This document shows, piece after piece, positions 1 through 8,666 of a stretch of 64,000 nt of DNA. The number at the start of each line of letters is the position of its first letter. Within the stretch, counting starts at the first letter, position 1. Source of the DNA: Indolivaga capnocytophagoides DSM 22835 (GTDB taxonomy: Bacteria; Bacteroidota; Bacteroidia; Bacteroidales; Dysgonomonadaceae); assembly GCF_000426485.1 (NCBI RefSeq), contig NZ_AUFL01000004.1, positions 310,001 through 374,000 on the forward strand, in the 5' to 3' direction. A program made the position numbers and the translations under genes. Below the pieces are notes generated by a model, which was given only the letters and a program-made list of their open reading frames with translations, searched no databases and was not told the DNA's origin.

Positions 1-300
1 TACCTCGCAACTACAGTTAACGCCGCTCGGCTTACGCCCGTCAGGTTTCCGGCATTGACGAAAAGCATGGGGTACCCGTTGTGAGAAGAAAGCGTTAAAA
101 GACAAATAGATATCGGCGATAATCATTTTATTTGTCTTAGCTTTCGAGCACGTAACGGATCGGGCTTGTAGGCACAGCCTTGATCTTTTGTTTCGTTTTG
201 CATCAAGGCAAAATAAAAAACAAACCCGAGAGGGTGCGTTAGTAAATAGCAGAACTTGAAAGTATAAAATAAAGAACGATTTTATCAATCTAACTACTGA
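1..300. other. Structured non-coding stretch at the left edge
   Basis: I see no gene here. The stretch is GC-richer than the rest of the window and contains nested inverted repeats. GAAAGC plus AAGACAAATA (88-108) pair with TATTTGTCTT plus GCTTTC (129-145). GCCTTGAT (177-184) pairs with ATCAAGGC (202-209), inside CGGGCTTGT (161-169) and ACAAACCCG (220-228), which match at 8 of 9 positions. This fits a folded RNA or a dispersed structured repeat, but I cannot name a family. Confidence 0.45.
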
Positions 301-323
301 TTGACATTAATGATAAACTTCCA

Positions 324-938
324 TCACTTACGCAAGCTGTCTCCCTTAAAGAGTACACGGGTGGTTATAGCCTTTATCCGGTCTAAAACCCTGTCGCCGT
401 ATTGGCTGCGTATTTGGTCGGATGTGAGATTAGTGGATACGATAACGATCTTCCCTGATTTTTCGGCCGCATCCATTATCTCTGCAAAGGCAAGACGGCG
501 TTCGCCATACTTTATCATCATTTCTTCGGAACCGATGTCATCCAGACTGATAATGCCTTTAGTCAGTACTTCATCCAGTTTGTGATTCATTTCCTGCATG
601 TCGTATATCTTTACAACCTTGCGGCAGGCATGCAGCAATATAGCCGGAATAACCTGTCGGCAAAGCAAACTCTTGCCGCGTCCGCAGTTACCATAAAGAA
701 ACAAGCCCTTGCCCTGATTGTCGGTAAGCCATTCAGCCACACGGTCGTATTCGGGCAGCCATTGAGCCTTTGTACCGTCTTTAGCCAGAAAATATTCGAG
801 AGCCCGGTATAAAAGATTTCGGGCATCGGGTACTTTCATATAGATACGGTCGGCTGGCATCGGCATACGGTGAAGACGCATTTCTTTTTCTACTTCTTCA
901 AAATTCACTGTACGAGATTGTGTTGTCATGCTTTGCAA
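324..938 (-). CDS. DnaC/IstB-like ATPase, probable helicase loader
   Basis: A P-loop ATPase of 204 residues resembling DnaC-type helicase loaders. Walker A is GNCGRGKS at residues 83-90, Walker B is IISLDDIG around 129-136, and a sensor-1-like VSTN lies near 170. Loaders of this family place the replicative helicase on DNA. The first 41 bases overlap the end of the upstream DnaD-like gene, which suggests translational coupling; a second ATG three codons in (929) is also possible. The DnaD-like plus DnaC-like pairing is typical of Bacteroidetes phages and integrative elements, but no integrase or phage gene is visible here, so the mobile origin is inference. Confidence 0.75.
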   Translation of the reverse strand: MQSMTTQSRTVNFEEVEKEMRLHRMPMPADRIYMKVPDARNLLYRALEYFLAKDGTKAQWLPEYDRVAEWLTDNQGKGLFLYGNCGRGKSLLCRQVIPAILLHACRKVVKIYDMQEMNHKLDEVLTKGIISLDDIGSEEMMIKYGERRLAFAEIMDAAEKSGKIVIVSTNLTSDQIRSQYGDRVLDRIKAITTRVLFKGDSLRK

Positions 939-1737
939 AATTATGTTTATTGTTATATTTTATTTTTTCCGATGGACGCTTATCCCTCTCTAACTGGAGC
1001 CGCAACCAGTTGGCAAAGTGCTGTTTAATATCTTTGGTATCGGTATGTGCAGAGCCTTCGTTTTCGAGTTTTACGAAGAACAGTTTCAGGTAACGAATCA
1101 GATTATCGCTGTTTTTGATGCCGTTATTTACACACAAGGTATTGATATATGGTTTATTCTCAGACATGAAAGACATTAATCGATGCAACCTGTTTGATAT
1201 AATATAAGATCTCCCATCGATATTTATATTAGCAGTGAGGCTTTGTTCAGGTTTACCCTCCTTTGATTTACTTTTCTTTTCTGTACTTTCTTTTACTTTA
1301 GTTTCCTTTACTTTACTTTGTGTATTATGGGAGTCATTAACGGGGTTATTGTCGGAAGAAATCCAGTAAATATCGTTAATAACCGATTCTTTCCTTTTAA
1401 GGGTGGCAGACTGAAATCTCGCCTGTATAGATTCGGATGTAAGGATACGATGACTTTCGTACATCTGCATATCGAAAAAACCTACTTCGAGAGCCTTAGT
1501 GATGACTTCATTTACGCTTTCTTCCGAAACATCCAATGTGTCGGCTGTATGAAAGCACAGATCGTCGCTGTATTCGGCATAATATCCCTTGTCTTTATAG
1601 ATGTTGCACAATAACCCGATAAGTATGGAGAATGCTTGTTCACCGCTTTTTTTGACAATCTTGCGAACTTTAATATCATATAAAATATCTACATCAAGAG
1701 GGAAGTAATCCAGTCCGGTTTTAAGAGGTCGTGCCAT
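898..1737 (-). CDS. DUF4373-type (Lin1244/Lin1753-like) replication-associated protein
   Basis: The 279-residue product begins with a segment (about residues 5-100) matching the Bacteroidetes DUF4373 family in character: a PLKTGLDYFPLD start, IGLLCNIYKDKGYY and a winged-helix-like body. A charged linker rich in Lys, Ser and Glu follows (about 140-170), then a C-terminal domain (about 175-275) resembling DnaD-like replication proteins. Members usually sit beside a DnaC-like loader, as here, and probably help start replication of mobile elements. The start ATG at 1737 follows a very AT-rich leader. The family assignment rests on recalled similarity and was not searched. Confidence 0.7.
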   Translation of the reverse strand: MARPLKTGLDYFPLDVDILYDIKVRKIVKKSGEQAFSILIGLLCNIYKDKGYYAEYSDDLCFHTADTLDVSEESVNEVITKALEVGFFDMQMYESHRILTSESIQARFQSATLKRKESVINDIYWISSDNNPVNDSHNTQSKVKETKVKESTEKKSKSKEGKPEQSLTANINIDGRSYIISNRLHRLMSFMSENKPYINTLCVNNGIKNSDNLIRYLKLFFVKLENEGSAHTDTKDIKQHFANWLRLQLERDKRPSEKIKYNNKHNFAKHDNTISYSEF

Positions 1738-1967
1738 ATATTATAAAATTATATTGTTAAATTATGTTTCTTTTATATAATAAATGAAATTTTTATGTAA
1801 ATTGGTATCGACTTAAAGGTCTTAGCATTTGTTTATAGATAAAATAATTAAGTGCGAAATCGATAATGTCAAAAAATAAAAAACATCAACTATCTGAAAA
1901 TCATTAAGTAATAAATTCAGTACAACCGTATATTTTTATATTATTTAACAAAAAGCAGTAGTAAACT

Positions 1968-1978
1968 GGTCTCTGACC
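1968..1978. repeat. GGTCT..GACC palindrome, site 1
   Basis: GGTCTCTGACC, a member of the window-wide palindrome family, lies 13 bases before the ATG of the lipoprotein gene at 1992. A weaker relative, GGTCTTAGCAT, is at 1818-1828. Confidence 0.6.
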
Positions 1979-1991
1979 CTATTTTTTCAGC

Positions 1992-2888
1992 ATGAAGAAC
2001 TTACTGTTATTCATTACGGTATTTATTTTCTTCTCGTGTGCCAAAGATGACTATAACGGGAACGACAGTACCACTCCTATCGACTTGAGGTTCGCTGCAG
2101 AACAGCAAACCATACCGGCCGAAAAAGGAGCGGATTTGTATGCTGTACAAGTATATATATCGGTAGCCGGTTCTGATGATTATGTTGCTTATGCATACGG
2201 ATTGTTCGACAACAACTCCGATATAAAGTTGGTGTTGCCCGATGATGCCAGATACAAAATAGAATCGACCATAGTGATTGACGGTAAACAGTTCGTGAGC
2301 CACGACAGCCTGTCGTACTACGAACCGTTTGTAGCAAATGATCATACTCCGGTTGAGTTATCCAATAAATTCACAATAAGCAGTACCCGTTATTTTACCG
2401 ATCTGTCGGGAAGTAAATCACGTGTTGTATCTCAAACCAAAGACTCAACTTACAACCATATATATCTGATTCCGGCTCTCGACCGGTATTATGGCGAATT
2501 AGCCGACTTCGATCCCGAACTATCACCTAAAGCCGAGGTAAATATGGATAGAGTTGTATTCGGGATGAACCTTTCGATAAAAAACACAACTAAATCAACG
2601 ATCTCCCTTAAAATAGACGGAACACCCGATTCGCTTGTTGTTGAAGGCGGTTCCAACAGAGCATTGGACAGACTGTATACCCTGCCCGACTTCAAAAAAG
2701 CAGGAGAATTACTCGATCCGCTCAAAATAACGATACAACACAACAACGGAGGCGTACTTGTTGAAGGTCAGGGCGAATACTTCGTGAAGAAACAAGCCCG
2801 TGAAATAATTACCCTTACCGTATCGAAAGCCGATAAGACCAAAGCAAGCTACAATTACGACATAGAACGCATAGCCGGATTTTATTGA
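1992..2888 (+). CDS. Secreted lipoprotein of unknown function
   Basis: This 298-residue protein has a lipoprotein signal: MKNLLLFITVFIFFSC with the lipidated Cys at residue 16, followed by AKDDYNGND, the acidic export context seen on Bacteroidetes surface lipoproteins. The rest looks like a beta-rich extracellular protein without a motif I recognise; the two-domain appearance vaguely recalls fimbrillin-associated lipoproteins, but I cannot support that. It is monocistronic: the DnaD-like gene points away and coaA begins 227 bp downstream. A GGTCT..GACC palindrome lies just before the start. Confidence 0.7.
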   Translation: MKNLLLFITVFIFFSCAKDDYNGNDSTTPIDLRFAAEQQTIPAEKGADLYAVQVYISVAGSDDYVAYAYGLFDNNSDIKLVLPDDARYKIESTIVIDGKQFVSHDSLSYYEPFVANDHTPVELSNKFTISSTRYFTDLSGSKSRVVSQTKDSTYNHIYLIPALDRYYGELADFDPELSPKAEVNMDRVVFGMNLSIKNTTKSTISLKIDGTPDSLVVEGGSNRALDRLYTLPDFKKAGELLDPLKITIQHNNGGVLVEGQGEYFVKKQAREIITLTVSKADKTKASYNYDIERIAGFY

Positions 2889-2967
2889 AGCTGCAAATTC
2901 ACAGATAAAAAATTGTATATTGAGGACTTACCTTAATATATCGGCATGTATAGATCATATGTCTACC

Positions 2968-3115
2968 CTTTTTTGTACATTTGCCCCAAAATAAATTTGC
3001 CGTATATAAAAAAAGCATCAGCTGAGACTCAATACCTGTAAAATTGACAGAAAAGGAGTATGCCGACAGCTTATTAATGGTATGGCAATAATGGTCTCCA
3101 ACCAAAAGATTATAA
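2968..3115 (+). promoter_or_regulatory. Probable coaA promoter and leader
   Basis: TACATTTG near 2970 matches the Bacteroidetes -7 box TAnnTTTG. The leader of about 130 bases ends with a degenerate palindrome, GGTCTCCAACC (3093-3103), shortly before the coaA ATG. No convincing -33 box is seen. Confidence 0.4.
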
Positions 3116-4057
3116 ATGGAAATTTCAGCGTTCAGCCCTTATATGCTTTTCAACAGAGAACAATGGGCAGCCTTGCGAGAGTCGGAACCAATGACACTGA
3201 CTCCCGAAGAAGTCGAAAAACTAAAAGGTATCAATGACGAACTGTCGATGGACGAGATTCGGGATATATACCTGCCGTTGTCCCGTTTGCTCAGTTACTA
3301 CGTAACCGCAACCACCAGCCGTCAGGCGGCAATGATGAAGTTTCTGAATCAGGAAGCACGCAAAATACCCTTTATAATAGGTGTAGCGGGCAGTGTTTCG
3401 GTCGGAAAAAGCACTACGTCACGCGTATTACAGGCATTACTTAGCCGATGGAAGGAAAACACAAAAGTAGCGTTGATCACCACTGACGGATTTCTGTATC
3501 CGAATGCCGTATTGGAAGAAAAAGGACTGATGCTGAAAAAAGGCTTTCCTCAGTCATATGATATCCACAGCCTGATACAATTTGTGAGTGATATAAAATC
3601 GGGTAAAACCGAAGTAAAAGCACCTAAATATTCACACCTCATATATGATGTAGTACCCGATGAGTACGAAATTATACGGCAACCCGATATACTGATTATC
3701 GAAGGACTGAACGTCTTGCAGAGCGGGATGGATTATCCGCAGGACAAACCCCGTGTATTTCTTTCGGATTATCTCAATTTCTCCATATATGTGGATGCCG
3801 AAGAAGAACTGCTCGAAAAATGGTACATCTCCCGCTTTCTGAAATTCAGACAGGGTGCATTTGCCGATCCGAAGTCTTATTTCTACAATTTCACGATGCT
3901 GACTGATGGCGGAGCGATACAGATGGCTAAAGGTGTATGGCGTGAAATAAACCGCAAAAATTTACGCAAAAATATATTACCCACACGTGAACGTGCCAGC
4001 CTGATTCTTCATAAAAGCGAAAATCATCAGGTCGATTATGTACGCTTGAAAAGGTAA
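3116..4057 (+). CDS. coaA: Pantothenate kinase, type I
   Basis: CoaA phosphorylates pantothenate, the first and usually rate-controlling step of coenzyme A synthesis, in the cytoplasm. The protein has 313 residues, close to the 316 of E. coli CoaA. The P-loop [12 protein letters not shown] spans residues 89-100, and [10 protein letters not shown] follows about 30 residues later, carrying the Asp expected in the active site. The conserved YDVVPDEY and IIEGLNVLQ segments are present. It is followed after 64 bp by kdsA. A palindrome copy begins at its stop codon, so the two genes may not share one transcript. Confidence 0.93.
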   Translation: MEISAFSPYMLFNREQWAALRESEPMTLTPEEVEKLKGINDELSMDEIRDIYLPLSRLLSYYVTATTSRQAAMMKFLNQEARKIPFIIGVAGSVSVGKSTTSRVLQALLSRWKENTKVALITTDGFLYPNAVLEEKGLMLKKGFPQSYDIHSLIQFVSDIKSGKTEVKAPKYSHLIYDVVPDEYEIIRQPDILIIEGLNVLQSGMDYPQDKPRVFLSDYLNFSIYVDAEEELLEKWYISRFLKFRQGAFADPKSYFYNFTMLTDGGAIQMAKGVWREINRKNLRKNILPTRERASLILHKSENHQVDYVRLKR

Positions 4058-4098
4058 AGGTATCAGGTCTTTTTACTATTTTCGCAATCATAAGATTG
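4055..4098 (+). repeat. Palindrome repeat, 5' half copy abutting the coaA stop
   Basis: The degenerate palindrome GGTATCAGGTC (4059-4069) starts one base after the coaA TAA. It is followed by a sequence aligning with the inner part of the long element (TTTTTACTATTTTCGCAATC), which then stops short of the 3' half. Confidence 0.5.
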
Positions 4099-4121
4099 AA
4101 AACAATAAAAAAATATCAAAT

Positions 4122-4919
4122 ATGAATATATCGGAACTAAAAAGCGATAATTTCTTCCTGCTTGCCGGACCTTGTATTATCGAAGGTGAAGAAATGGCAT
4201 TGAATATCGCAGAACAGATCATGCAGATCACCTCTAAGCTCAATATACCTTATGTATTTAAAGGCTCATACCGCAAGGCAAACCGTTCGCGTGTGGATTC
4301 TTTCACAGGAATAGGAGATGAAAAAGCTCTGAAAATATTGCGCAAAGTCCGTGAAACATTCGGCATACCTGTAGTTACGGATATACACGAAGCACACGAA
4401 GCCGCTATGGCTGCCGAATATGTGGATGTACTTCAGATACCTGCATTTCTGTGCCGTCAGACCGATCTTTTGATTGCAGCAGCTAAAACAGGCAAAACAA
4501 TAAACATCAAGAAAGGACAATTTCTGGCTCCTTCGGCTATGAAGTTTGCCGCACAGAAAATAATAGACTCGGGCAATAATAATGTAACGCTTACCGAACG
4601 TGGAGTATCATTCGGATACGGCGATTTAGTTGTAGATTTCAGAGGTATACCCGAAATGCAGGAATTTGGATTTCCGGTTGTTCTGGATGCAACACACTGC
4701 CTGCAAAAACCCAATCAGGCATCGGGAGTAACCGGTGGACAACCTAAACTGATCGAAACCATGTGTAAAGCTGGTATAGCAGTAGGTGCAGACGGTTTAT
4801 TTATAGAAACCCACCCTACCCCTTCGACTGCAAAATCGGATGGTGCAAATATGCTTCCTCTTGATCAATTGGAGGGATTACTTACTAAACTTGTAAGAAT
4901 AAAAGAGGCTATAAGATAA
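4122..4919 (+). CDS. kdsA: 3-deoxy-D-manno-octulosonate 8-phosphate synthase
   Basis: KdsA condenses phosphoenolpyruvate with arabinose 5-phosphate to give KDO 8-phosphate for the lipopolysaccharide core. The 265-residue sequence carries LAGPCIIEG (14-22), FKGSYRKANRSR, the substrate loop region and DATHCLQKPN. Cys18 in AGPC is the metal-ligand Cys of the metal-dependent class, unlike the Asn of the E. coli enzyme, so this copy is probably metal-dependent. The TAA stop overlaps the next ATG by one base (TAATG), so maf is probably translationally coupled. kdsC and kdsD are not nearby. Confidence 0.95.
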   Translation: MNISELKSDNFFLLAGPCIIEGEEMALNIAEQIMQITSKLNIPYVFKGSYRKANRSRVDSFTGIGDEKALKILRKVRETFGIPVVTDIHEAHEAAMAAEYVDVLQIPAFLCRQTDLLIAAAKTGKTINIKKGQFLAPSAMKFAAQKIIDSGNNNVTLTERGVSFGYGDLVVDFRGIPEMQEFGFPVVLDATHCLQKPNQASGVTGGQPKLIETMCKAGIAVGADGLFIETHPTPSTAKSDGANMLPLDQLEGLLTKLVRIKEAIR

Positions 4920-5491
4920 TGGAGTTCAGGTACAAATTAATATTGGCATCTAACTCGCCACGTAGAAAAGAATTATTGTCAGGGCTCGATTACGACTACG
5001 AAGTGGTGGTTATACCCGGTATAGACGAATCTTATCCCGACAATATCGAAAAACGTCAGGTAGCCCAATATATAGCCAAAAAGAAAGCCGCAGCATACGA
5101 AGATTATCTGAAAGATGATACACTCGTTATCACTGCCGATACAGTAGTAATACTGGACAACAAAATATTCGGAAAACCGTCAGATGAAGCCTGTGCCAAG
5201 CAAATGCTCCGTGAACTATCGGGGCGTACGCATCAGGTGGTAACGGGTGTATGCCTCAGTACAGCCGATAAACAGCACGCATTCAGTGTAACATCTGAAG
5301 TAAGGTTCGCTACACTCACCGAGTCTGAAATCGAATATTACGTCACCCGATACAAGCCATTAGACAAAGCCGGTGCATATGGTATTCAGGAATGGATCGG
5401 ATTTGTTGGGGTCGAGTTTATATCCGGCTCCTATTATAATGTAATGGGACTTCCGATACAGCGTCTCTTCAGGGAACTGAAAAACTTCTGA
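4919..5491 (+). CDS. maf: Maf-type nucleotide pyrophosphatase
   Basis: Maf proteins hydrolyse non-canonical or excess dTTP and UTP to monophosphates and are linked to septum control. The 190-residue product has the N-terminal LASNSPRRKELL and the ITADTVV motif, with GKPSDEACAKQMLRELSGRTHQVVTGV following; these are the family's core elements. The dTTP/UTP (YhdE) subgroup is my reading and was not tested. It overlaps kdsA by one base, a pairing also known in other Bacteroidetes. Its TGA stop is directly followed by a long palindrome repeat copy. Confidence 0.92.
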   Translation: MEFRYKLILASNSPRRKELLSGLDYDYEVVVIPGIDESYPDNIEKRQVAQYIAKKKAAAYEDYLKDDTLVITADTVVILDNKIFGKPSDEACAKQMLRELSGRTHQVVTGVCLSTADKQHAFSVTSEVRFATLTESEIEYYVTRYKPLDKAGAYGIQEWIGFVGVEFISGSYYNVMGLPIQRLFRELKNF

Positions 5492-5575
5492 GGTCTCAGT
5501 CCATTATTTATTACCCGTCTAAGTATAATAGCAACAAAACGTTATTGTCTTAAAACTAAATATCGTTCTGTTGCT
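5490..5575 (+). repeat. Long palindrome repeat, copy A
   Basis: GGTCTCAGTCC (5492-5502) directly follows the maf TGA (5489-5491) and shares bases with it. The copy continues with TTATTACCCG, AATAGCAACAAAACGTTATTGT, and an eroded 3' part (AATATCGTTCTGTTGCTT). It fills the gap before the gene at 5594. Confidence 0.65.
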
Positions 5576-5593
5576 TCATGAATAACACTCTAT

Positions 5594-6586
5594 ATGATGA
5601 AACGGACACTTATTGCAATGTATTTATTCTCATCGGCTATTCTATCAAGCAGTGCTCAGGAGCAGGACTCAATAGATTCACCGAGAGCATTTCTTAATTT
5701 AGGGTTTGCAGGCATCTGGTGTACCAATGGCGAAAAAACTGATGAAACGACAAATAACATATCGTTATCATTGATTCATGGCTACAGTTATAATGTATAT
5801 GGCTTTATGCTTGCACCATTTGCAACCGTAAGAAAGTCGATGCACGGACTCCAGACAGGTATGATTAACCTTGCATCAGACATGAAAGGTGTGCAAGCAG
5901 GTTTCGGCAATAATGCAGATAAGCTCAGAGGAATACAGATAGGAGGCTTCAACGGTATAAACCAAGAGTCCGGAGGGCTTCAGATTGGATTAGCCAACTC
6001 CCGCAAATCGGGAGGCATACAGATCGGGTTAGTCAATATCGCCGAACATAATAACTATCCTATAGGTTTGATCAATATCATCAAAGACGGAGATATGTAT
6101 GCGGGAATTATGACCGACGAAATGAGTAATTTCACAGCAACTTTCCGGTCAGGAGGACGATATCTTTACGGCATTGCCGGTTTTGGACATAGTTTTGCAT
6201 CATCCCTCAATCAATGGATATTGGAAGGAGGTATAGGTATACACACTCCGATATTTAACAGGTTAAGAATAGATACCGAAATATCAGCCGCATTGATTAC
6301 CAAATTTTACGGGCGTATACATTTTGGCGATCAGGAAGAAGCAGAACGAAAAGCCGAAGAATATAACTATAAGACAGCAACGAAATACTCTTTCCGTATA
6401 ATGCCTACTTATAGATTCGGTAAACGAATAGAGGTATTTGGAGGACCATCACTCAATTACTTACAATCTCATTGTATGGAGAATGAACGAATATTCCCAT
6501 CTAATTATATGTGGCGAAAATTTACGTCATCGTCCTTGAAGCAGCTCTATTGGGGCTGGACTGCCGGAGTACAATATAAATTATAA
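5594..6586 (+). CDS. Outer-membrane protein with LA_2272-like surface repeats
   Basis: A 330-residue secreted protein with a signal peptide ending near SSSAQEQ. Residues about 85-165 contain a run of degenerate 16-20-residue repeats with the pattern G-x-Q-x-G-x-x-N (GLQTGMIN, GVQAGFGN, GIQIGGFN, GLQIGLAN, GIQIGLVN, IGLINI), resembling LA_2272 surface repeat proteins. The C-terminal half looks like an outer-membrane beta-barrel and ends GVQYKL. The start may be the first or second Met of MMKRTL. It lies 4 bp before the flavin-type gene and probably shares its transcript. Function is unknown. Confidence 0.7.
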   Translation: MMKRTLIAMYLFSSAILSSSAQEQDSIDSPRAFLNLGFAGIWCTNGEKTDETTNNISLSLIHGYSYNVYGFMLAPFATVRKSMHGLQTGMINLASDMKGVQAGFGNNADKLRGIQIGGFNGINQESGGLQIGLANSRKSGGIQIGLVNIAEHNNYPIGLINIIKDGDMYAGIMTDEMSNFTATFRSGGRYLYGIAGFGHSFASSLNQWILEGGIGIHTPIFNRLRIDTEISAALITKFYGRIHFGDQEEAERKAEEYNYKTATKYSFRIMPTYRFGKRIEVFGGPSLNYLQSHCMENERIFPSNYMWRKFTSSSLKQLYWGWTAGVQYKL

Positions 6587-6590
6587 GAAT

Positions 6591-7100
6591 ATGAATAATT
6601 ACGATAATTCGAACATACGACGCCAAGACCGTATACTGGAAGCCGACCAGGCATTGAATCTCCTTATCAACGGGGAATACGGCTTTCTAGCCATGAGTAA
6701 CGACGGGAGCGCATACGGAATCCCGATCAGCTATATCTATTCCGACAACAAGATATACCTGCATTGCGCCCCTGAAGGCGAAAAATTGAGGTATATCGAG
6801 AAAAATCCGTCAGTCTGTTTCTGTGTAGTCGGTTCTACAATGGTACAGCCCGCTAAATTTACCACAGCTTACGAAAGCGTTTTGGCATTCGGAGATATTG
6901 TAACAGTTGATGACAACGATGAGCGGATGAAAGCCCTCGAATTACTGGTCGATAAATATTCTCCTGAATACAAAGAAATCGGACTGAAATATGCTAAAGG
7001 ATCTTTTTCCAGAACCACTGTATTGCGCATAGATATCAAACGGATAAGCGGAAAAAGCAAAAGATCGGATGCGCCGTCAGTCACAGACCGTTCTAAATGA
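6591..7100 (+). CDS. Pyridoxamine 5'-phosphate oxidase-like flavoprotein (NimA type)
   Basis: The 169-residue product looks like a split-barrel FMN-binding protein of the Pyridox_ox_2/NimA type. It has LLINGEYGFLAMSNDGSAYGIPISYIY at 25-52, then IYLHCAPEGEKLRYIEKNPSVCFCVVG, the usual pattern for this family. Relatives include nitroimidazole reductases and uncharacterised flavin reductases, so the substrate cannot be inferred. It begins 4 bp after the surface-repeat gene. A strong terminator follows immediately. Confidence 0.82.
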   Translation: MNNYDNSNIRRQDRILEADQALNLLINGEYGFLAMSNDGSAYGIPISYIYSDNKIYLHCAPEGEKLRYIEKNPSVCFCVVGSTMVQPAKFTTAYESVLAFGDIVTVDDNDERMKALELLVDKYSPEYKEIGLKYAKGSFSRTTVLRIDIKRISGKSKRSDAPSVTDRSK

Positions 7101-7107
7101 AATAACA

Positions 7108-7146
7108 AAAAGAGATACACTTTCGCTAAAGCTGTATCTCTTTTCT
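7108..7146 (+). terminator. Rho-independent terminator
   Basis: AAAAGAGATACA (7108-7119) pairs with TGTATCTCTTTT (7133-7144), with an inner CTTT/AAAG extension, followed by T residues. It ends the 5594-7100 unit. Confidence 0.85.
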
Positions 7147-7334
7147 AAAATTAAGCAATTGATAAAATTAAAGTAGTTATACTTTATATCACAAATATAT
7201 CTTTTTGACAACCAAAACAAAAATTTACTCGACAAATTGACATATCCGATCGATATATAGTGTACAATAATCGGAGAACGGGTTTTACAGCCATTATTTT
7301 ACTAAATTAACACTCATCTTGAGACTCTATTTCT

Positions 7335-7395
7335 TACCTTTGCAGAACTAATATTACAGTAGGGTTTAAGACCCGAAAAGAGAAAACAAAACGAG
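7335..7395 (+). promoter_or_regulatory. cinA promoter with palindrome-like leader site
   Basis: TACCTTTG (7335-7342) is a perfect -7 box. The leader contains GGGTTTAAGACCC (7362-7374), a dyad that may be a diverged member of the GGTCT..AGACC family. No clear -33 box is visible. Confidence 0.5.
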
Positions 7396-8622
7396 ATGAA
7401 AACTGCAATTATTACAATCGGGGATGAAATACTGATAGGACAAATAGTCGATACGAATACAGCCTGGATGGCTCAAAAATTAACAAACGCCGGATTTGAT
7501 GTAACCGAAAAAATATCTATCGGTGATAACGCCCGGCAAATAAAAGACACAATAGCCGATGTCTTCACACGGGTGGATGTTATCCTTACCACCGGAGGAA
7601 TAGGACCGACAAAAGACGATATAACCAAGAAGACCCTCTGCGAATATTATGGTACGGAATTGATATTCGATGATTCGGTATTGGCGAATATACAAAATGT
7701 AGTTTCAACATGGACGGCTTTAAACCCGCTCACCCACGATCAGGCTTATGTTCCGAAAGATTGTACCGTTATACAAAACAAAGTAGGAACAGCCCCCATA
7801 ACATGGTTCGACCGCAATGACAAAGTATTGGTATCCATGCCTGGAGTGCCATACGAAATGAAGTTCAATATGGAGAACGAAATAATACCGCGTCTCCAAT
7901 CGAAATACAGTGCCGAAGCCTATGTCAGCAAGGTGTTTATAGTAGTCGGGTACACCGAATCGGCATTAGCAATCCATCTCACCGACTGGGAAAACAATCT
8001 ACCCGAAGGATTCGGTCTGGCTTATTTACCTTCTCCCGGGGTGATGAAGCTTCGCCTATTCGTAAAAGGTGAAGAACGCCGTCACGAACTGGAAGAAGAA
8101 ATCGTAAAGTTGTATAATCTGCTGGATAAAGCAATTGTTGCCGACAGAGATATTCCATTGGAAAAAATTTTAGGAGAGCATCTTCTTTCATCGGGTCTAA
8201 CGATAGGTACAGCCGAAAGCTGCACAGGCGGCAATATAGCTCACCTTATTACATCTATCGCCGGATCATCGGAATATTTCAAAGGCGGTATAGTTTCGTA
8301 TTCGAACGAAGTAAAATGCAACATACTGAAAGTTTCGGCATCTAATATAGAAAAAGACGGAGCTGTGAGTTGTTCGGTCGTGACAGATATGGCTAAAGGT
8401 GCACAAAAAGCATTAAACGTAGATTGTGCAATAGCTGTATCGGGCATAGCGGGTCCCGGTGGAGGAACCGATGAAAAACCGGTTGGCACGGTATGGATAG
8501 CCACTGCAATAGGAGAACGGCTAGTTGCGAAAAAATATCAAATGGGCAAAAACAGAGATATGAATATTATAAGAGCTTCTAATACCGCCATGATGCAATT
8601 ATTGGAAATGCTGAACGAATAA
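7396..8622 (+). CDS. cinA: CinA-family protein, NMN amidohydrolase/ADP-ribose pyrophosphatase
   Basis: CinA proteins recycle pyridine nucleotides through an N-terminal molybdopterin-binding-like ADP-ribose pyrophosphatase domain and a C-terminal NMN deamidase domain. Both are present in this 408-residue protein: GDEILIGQIVDTNTAWMAQKL and TTGGIGPTKDD in the N-terminal 170 residues, and TIGTAESCTGGNIAHLIT with AVSGIAGPGGGTDEKPVGTVWIA in the last 150. The length is standard for the two-domain form. It has its own -7 box upstream and no close operon partner; a lipoprotein gene follows after 44 bp. Confidence 0.93.
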   Translation: MKTAIITIGDEILIGQIVDTNTAWMAQKLTNAGFDVTEKISIGDNARQIKDTIADVFTRVDVILTTGGIGPTKDDITKKTLCEYYGTELIFDDSVLANIQNVVSTWTALNPLTHDQAYVPKDCTVIQNKVGTAPITWFDRNDKVLVSMPGVPYEMKFNMENEIIPRLQSKYSAEAYVSKVFIVVGYTESALAIHLTDWENNLPEGFGLAYLPSPGVMKLRLFVKGEERRHELEEEIVKLYNLLDKAIVADRDIPLEKILGEHLLSSGLTIGTAESCTGGNIAHLITSIAGSSEYFKGGIVSYSNEVKCNILKVSASNIEKDGAVSCSVVTDMAKGAQKALNVDCAIAVSGIAGPGGGTDEKPVGTVWIATAIGERLVAKKYQMGKNRDMNIIRASNTAMMQLLEMLNE

Positions 8623-8666
8623 GCGTTATAAACTTATCAAACATACAACATTCAAAATTTAAACAC

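Noticed and set aside
1318-1614. 98-codon plus-strand ORF opposite the DUF4373-type gene
   Set aside because: No motif, and the opposite strand has the better coding case with a conserved neighbour.
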